DNA of 64,000 nucleotides from Flaviramulus multivorans (GTDB lineage Bacteria; Bacteroidota; Bacteroidia; Flavobacteriales; Flavobacteriaceae): positions 539,977 to 603,976 of the forward strand of contig NZ_JAKKDV010000001.1 in assembly GCF_021728415.1 (NCBI RefSeq), given 5' to 3'. Shown one piece after another: positions 62,380 to 64,000 of this stretch. The first letter of the stretch is position 1, and each line of letters begins with the position of its first letter. The notes beneath the pieces are model-generated. The model saw nothing but the letters and a program-made list of their open reading frames with translations. It did not search any database and had not been told where the DNA came from. Both the position numbers and the translations under genes were made by a program.

Positions 62380-63585
62380 ATGAATGTTTCCCTTTATATT
62401 GCAAAACGTTATTTACGATCGAAAAGTAGTAATAACGCCATTAATATTATAACCTACATTGCACTCGTTGGGGTTATTTTAGGCACTGCTTCTTTGTTTG
62501 TCGTACTTTCTGGTTTTGCTGGATTAAAAGACTTTACCCTTCAGTTTTCTAGTATTGTTGACCCAGATTTAAAAGCAGAAGCCTCTACTGGAAAGTCCTT
62601 TGATTTATCTGAAACAGAAATTGAAAAGCTTAATAAACTAGAAAACGTTGCCTTTTACTCGAAAATAATTGAAGAACGTGCCATTATAGCCTTTAAGGAT
62701 AAAAACACGATTGCAACCATAAAGGGTGTTGATAAAAATTACCCTAAAGTTGTAAATGTAGATACTATAATGGAATACGGTAGTTGGTTAGACCAAAAAT
62801 CAAATCAACTTGTGGTTGGTTGGGGTATTTCTAACACTTTATCGCTAGGAGTACTTGATTTTACAAAGCCTTTAAATCTTTATGTGCCTAAACCAGGAAA
62901 AGGCCAAATTACCTCTGCAAAAAACGCCTACAATACTATTAGCGCTATTAATGTTGGCGTGTTTTATATTAACGAAACTATAAATGACACCTACATCTAC
63001 AGCTCTATAGATTTAACGAAGAACTTGTTGAATTACGACCCTAATCAAATTACATCTATTGAATTTAAGCTCAAAGATGGTGCAGACGAAGATGAGGCAA
63101 AGGCTGATATTCAATCTGTGTTAGGCGATAAAGTTCTAATAAAAAATAGAGACCAACTAAACGACGCGCTTTACAAAATGTTAAATACCGAAAATTTGGC
63201 AGTGTATTTAATCTTTACGCTAGTTTTAATTATTGCTTTTTTTAATGTGGTAGGCTCTTTGATAATGATGATTTTAGATAAAAAGCGAAGTTTAAATACA
63301 CTGTTTAATATTGGTGTTACCATTAAAGATATTAGGAAAATTTTCTTTTTACAAGGTAGTTTAATGAGTGTAGTAGGTGGTTTTATTGGCTTAGGTTTAG
63401 CACTCATTGTTATCGTGCTACAGAAAGTTTTTAATTTAGTAATGATAACTCCAACCTTGGCTTACCCTGTAACCATAAAGCCTGAAAACTTTCTAATCGC
63501 ATTTTTTACTATAACCATATTGGGTGTGGTTGCTTCTAAAATAGCTTCGGTGCGCATAACAAAATCACTTGTTAAAACCTTTTAA
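62380..63585 (+). CDS. Lipoprotein-releasing (LolC/LolE-type) ABC permease
   Basis: The 401-residue inner-membrane protein has four helices (one at about 24-46, three after 270), a large periplasmic MacB-like domain, and a FtsX-type C-terminal domain (LVLIIAFFNVVGSLIMMILD). N-terminal SLYIAKRYLRSKSSNNAINI is the LolC/E amphipathic start. It extracts lipoproteins from the inner membrane. Its ATPase gene is not in the window. Confidence 0.88.
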   Translation: MNVSLYIAKRYLRSKSSNNAINIITYIALVGVILGTASLFVVLSGFAGLKDFTLQFSSIVDPDLKAEASTGKSFDLSETEIEKLNKLENVAFYSKIIEERAIIAFKDKNTIATIKGVDKNYPKVVNVDTIMEYGSWLDQKSNQLVVGWGISNTLSLGVLDFTKPLNLYVPKPGKGQITSAKNAYNTISAINVGVFYINETINDTYIYSSIDLTKNLLNYDPNQITSIEFKLKDGADEDEAKADIQSVLGDKVLIKNRDQLNDALYKMLNTENLAVYLIFTLVLIIAFFNVVGSLIMMILDKKRSLNTLFNIGVTIKDIRKIFFLQGSLMSVVGGFIGLGLALIVIVLQKVFNLVMITPTLAYPVTIKPENFLIAFFTITILGVVASKIASVRITKSLVKTF

Positions 63586-63609
63586 ATCGTTTTTTGAGTT
63601 ATCAAAAAC

Positions 63610-64000
63610 TTATTCTGCAAATTGGTAATCTGAAAACACTTCTAGCACTTCATCAAAAGCAGCAAACACATCTTCAGGTCTGTCGCTTGTAACCATTTTC
63701 GTGCGATATTCTTTAAAATGTGGAATGCCTTTAAAGTAATTGGTATAATGGCGTCGGGTTTCAAAAACACCCAGTGTTTCGCCTTTCCAGTCAATGGCCA
63801 TTTGTAAGTGAAGACGAGCGGCTTCAACGCGCTCTTCTAAACTAATAGGAGCTAAATACTCACCAGTATTAAAAAAGTGTTTTACTTGTTTAAAAAACCA
63901 AGGGTTGCCAATACTTGCTCTACCAATCATGGCGCCATCAAGCCCATAACTGTCTCTCATTTCCATGGCTTTTTCTGGTGAGTCTACATCACCATTTCCA
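63610..64000 (-). CDS. tRNA-dihydrouridine synthase, C-terminal part (cut by window edge)
   Basis: About 130 residues from the C-terminal half are visible. They include GNGDVDSPEKAMEMRDSYGL, LDGAMIGRASIGNPWFFKQV (FMN-phosphate region), ETRRHYTNYFKGIPHFKEYR and a helical tail, all typical of DusB-like enzymes. The enzyme reduces uridines in tRNA. The start and active-site cysteine are outside the window. Convergent with the LolE-type gene. Confidence 0.9.
   Translation of the reverse strand, partial: GNGDVDSPEKAMEMRDSYGLDGAMIGRASIGNPWFFKQVKHFFNTGEYLAPISLEERVEAARLHLQMAIDWKGETLGVFETRRHYTNYFKGIPHFKEYRTKMVTSDRPEDVFAAFDEVLEVFSDYQFAE

Noticed and set aside
1-64000. CRISPR arrays, insertion sequences, prophage genes, rRNA operons
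   Set aside because: No regularly spaced direct repeats, transposase, phage structural gene or rRNA sequence was seen on either strand.

Overview
The window is a chromosomal segment of a low-GC marine-type member of the Bacteroidota, most likely family Flavobacteriaceae. This rests on Bacteroidota-type promoters (-7 box TAnnTTTG, no Shine-Dalgarno requirement), a type IX secretion sorting domain, IPExxxVDY, DUF6090 and PID-CTERM proteins, TSP3/OmpA porin architecture, and the gene order acpP-fabF-rnc-IPExxxVDY-pyk. Gene density is high and almost all genes are intact; only the two window ends cut genes (a membrane-anchored endonuclease/exonuclease/phosphatase-family protein at 1..358 and a tRNA-dihydrouridine synthase at 63610..64000).

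Layout. 0-9.8 kb: a YCII-domain lipoprotein and CYTH protein, DNA polymerase IV, the acpP-fabF-rnc-IPExxxVDY-pyk operon (minus), then purN, RNase HI and a PfkB kinase (plus). 9.9-12.3 kb: a long amidophosphoribosyltransferase followed by a 560-bp gene-free stretch that holds two near-identical candidate small RNAs. 12.3-19.4 kb: an accessory island of unrelated plus-strand genes (RraB/DUF695 lipoprotein, DUF6090 protein, NTF2-like protein, cupin lipoprotein, serine hydrolase, sodium:solute symporter, PPP-type phosphatase), mostly separated by about 120-140 bp imperfect palindromes. These look and behave like integron attC sites, but no integrase is present. 19.4-23.5 kb: two unknown membrane proteins, a secreted PL7-type alginate lyase with a T9SS tail, and superoxide dismutase. 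23.6-34.5 kb: an AddA/AddB-like helicase-nuclease pair split by kbl and an OmpA porin, then an alpha/beta hydrolase and a sugar transporter. 34.6-49.2 kb: tRNA-Ala and a mostly housekeeping set (universal stress protein, MATE, queD, lpxH, recJ, OsmC, AhpD-like, uracil-DNA glycosylase, rsmI, tdk, alr, mscL, asd). 49.3-64 kb: prolyl oligopeptidase, an orphan ABC ATPase, mtgA, an FAD oxidoreductase, the fatty-acid/ribosome cluster pdxA-DUF177-rpmF-fabH-accB-accC, ribE, a PID-CTERM mini-protein, a CAU tRNA, mce, rbfA and a LolE-type permease.

How the genes work together. Two separate blocks serve fatty-acid synthesis (acpP/fabF and accB/accC/fabH). DNA repair and processing is well represented (dinB, AddAB-like pair, recJ, uracil-DNA glycosylase). 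Envelope functions include lpxH, mtgA, alr, LolE-type permease, OmpA and several lipoproteins.

Most unusual non-coding content: (1) the integron-like cassette array, in which the first bases of some cassettes are complementary to the first bases of their own terminal palindrome; (2) twin candidate sRNAs at 11.9 and 12.1 kb; (3) a 135-bp two-hairpin module found at 8.65 and 59.96 kb whose stems covary and which ends in a promoter -7 box; (4) three copies of a dispersed intergenic element beginning near GCGTTAGGGAT and ending near AACGCC. All family assignments were made by reading the sequence; no database search was run.
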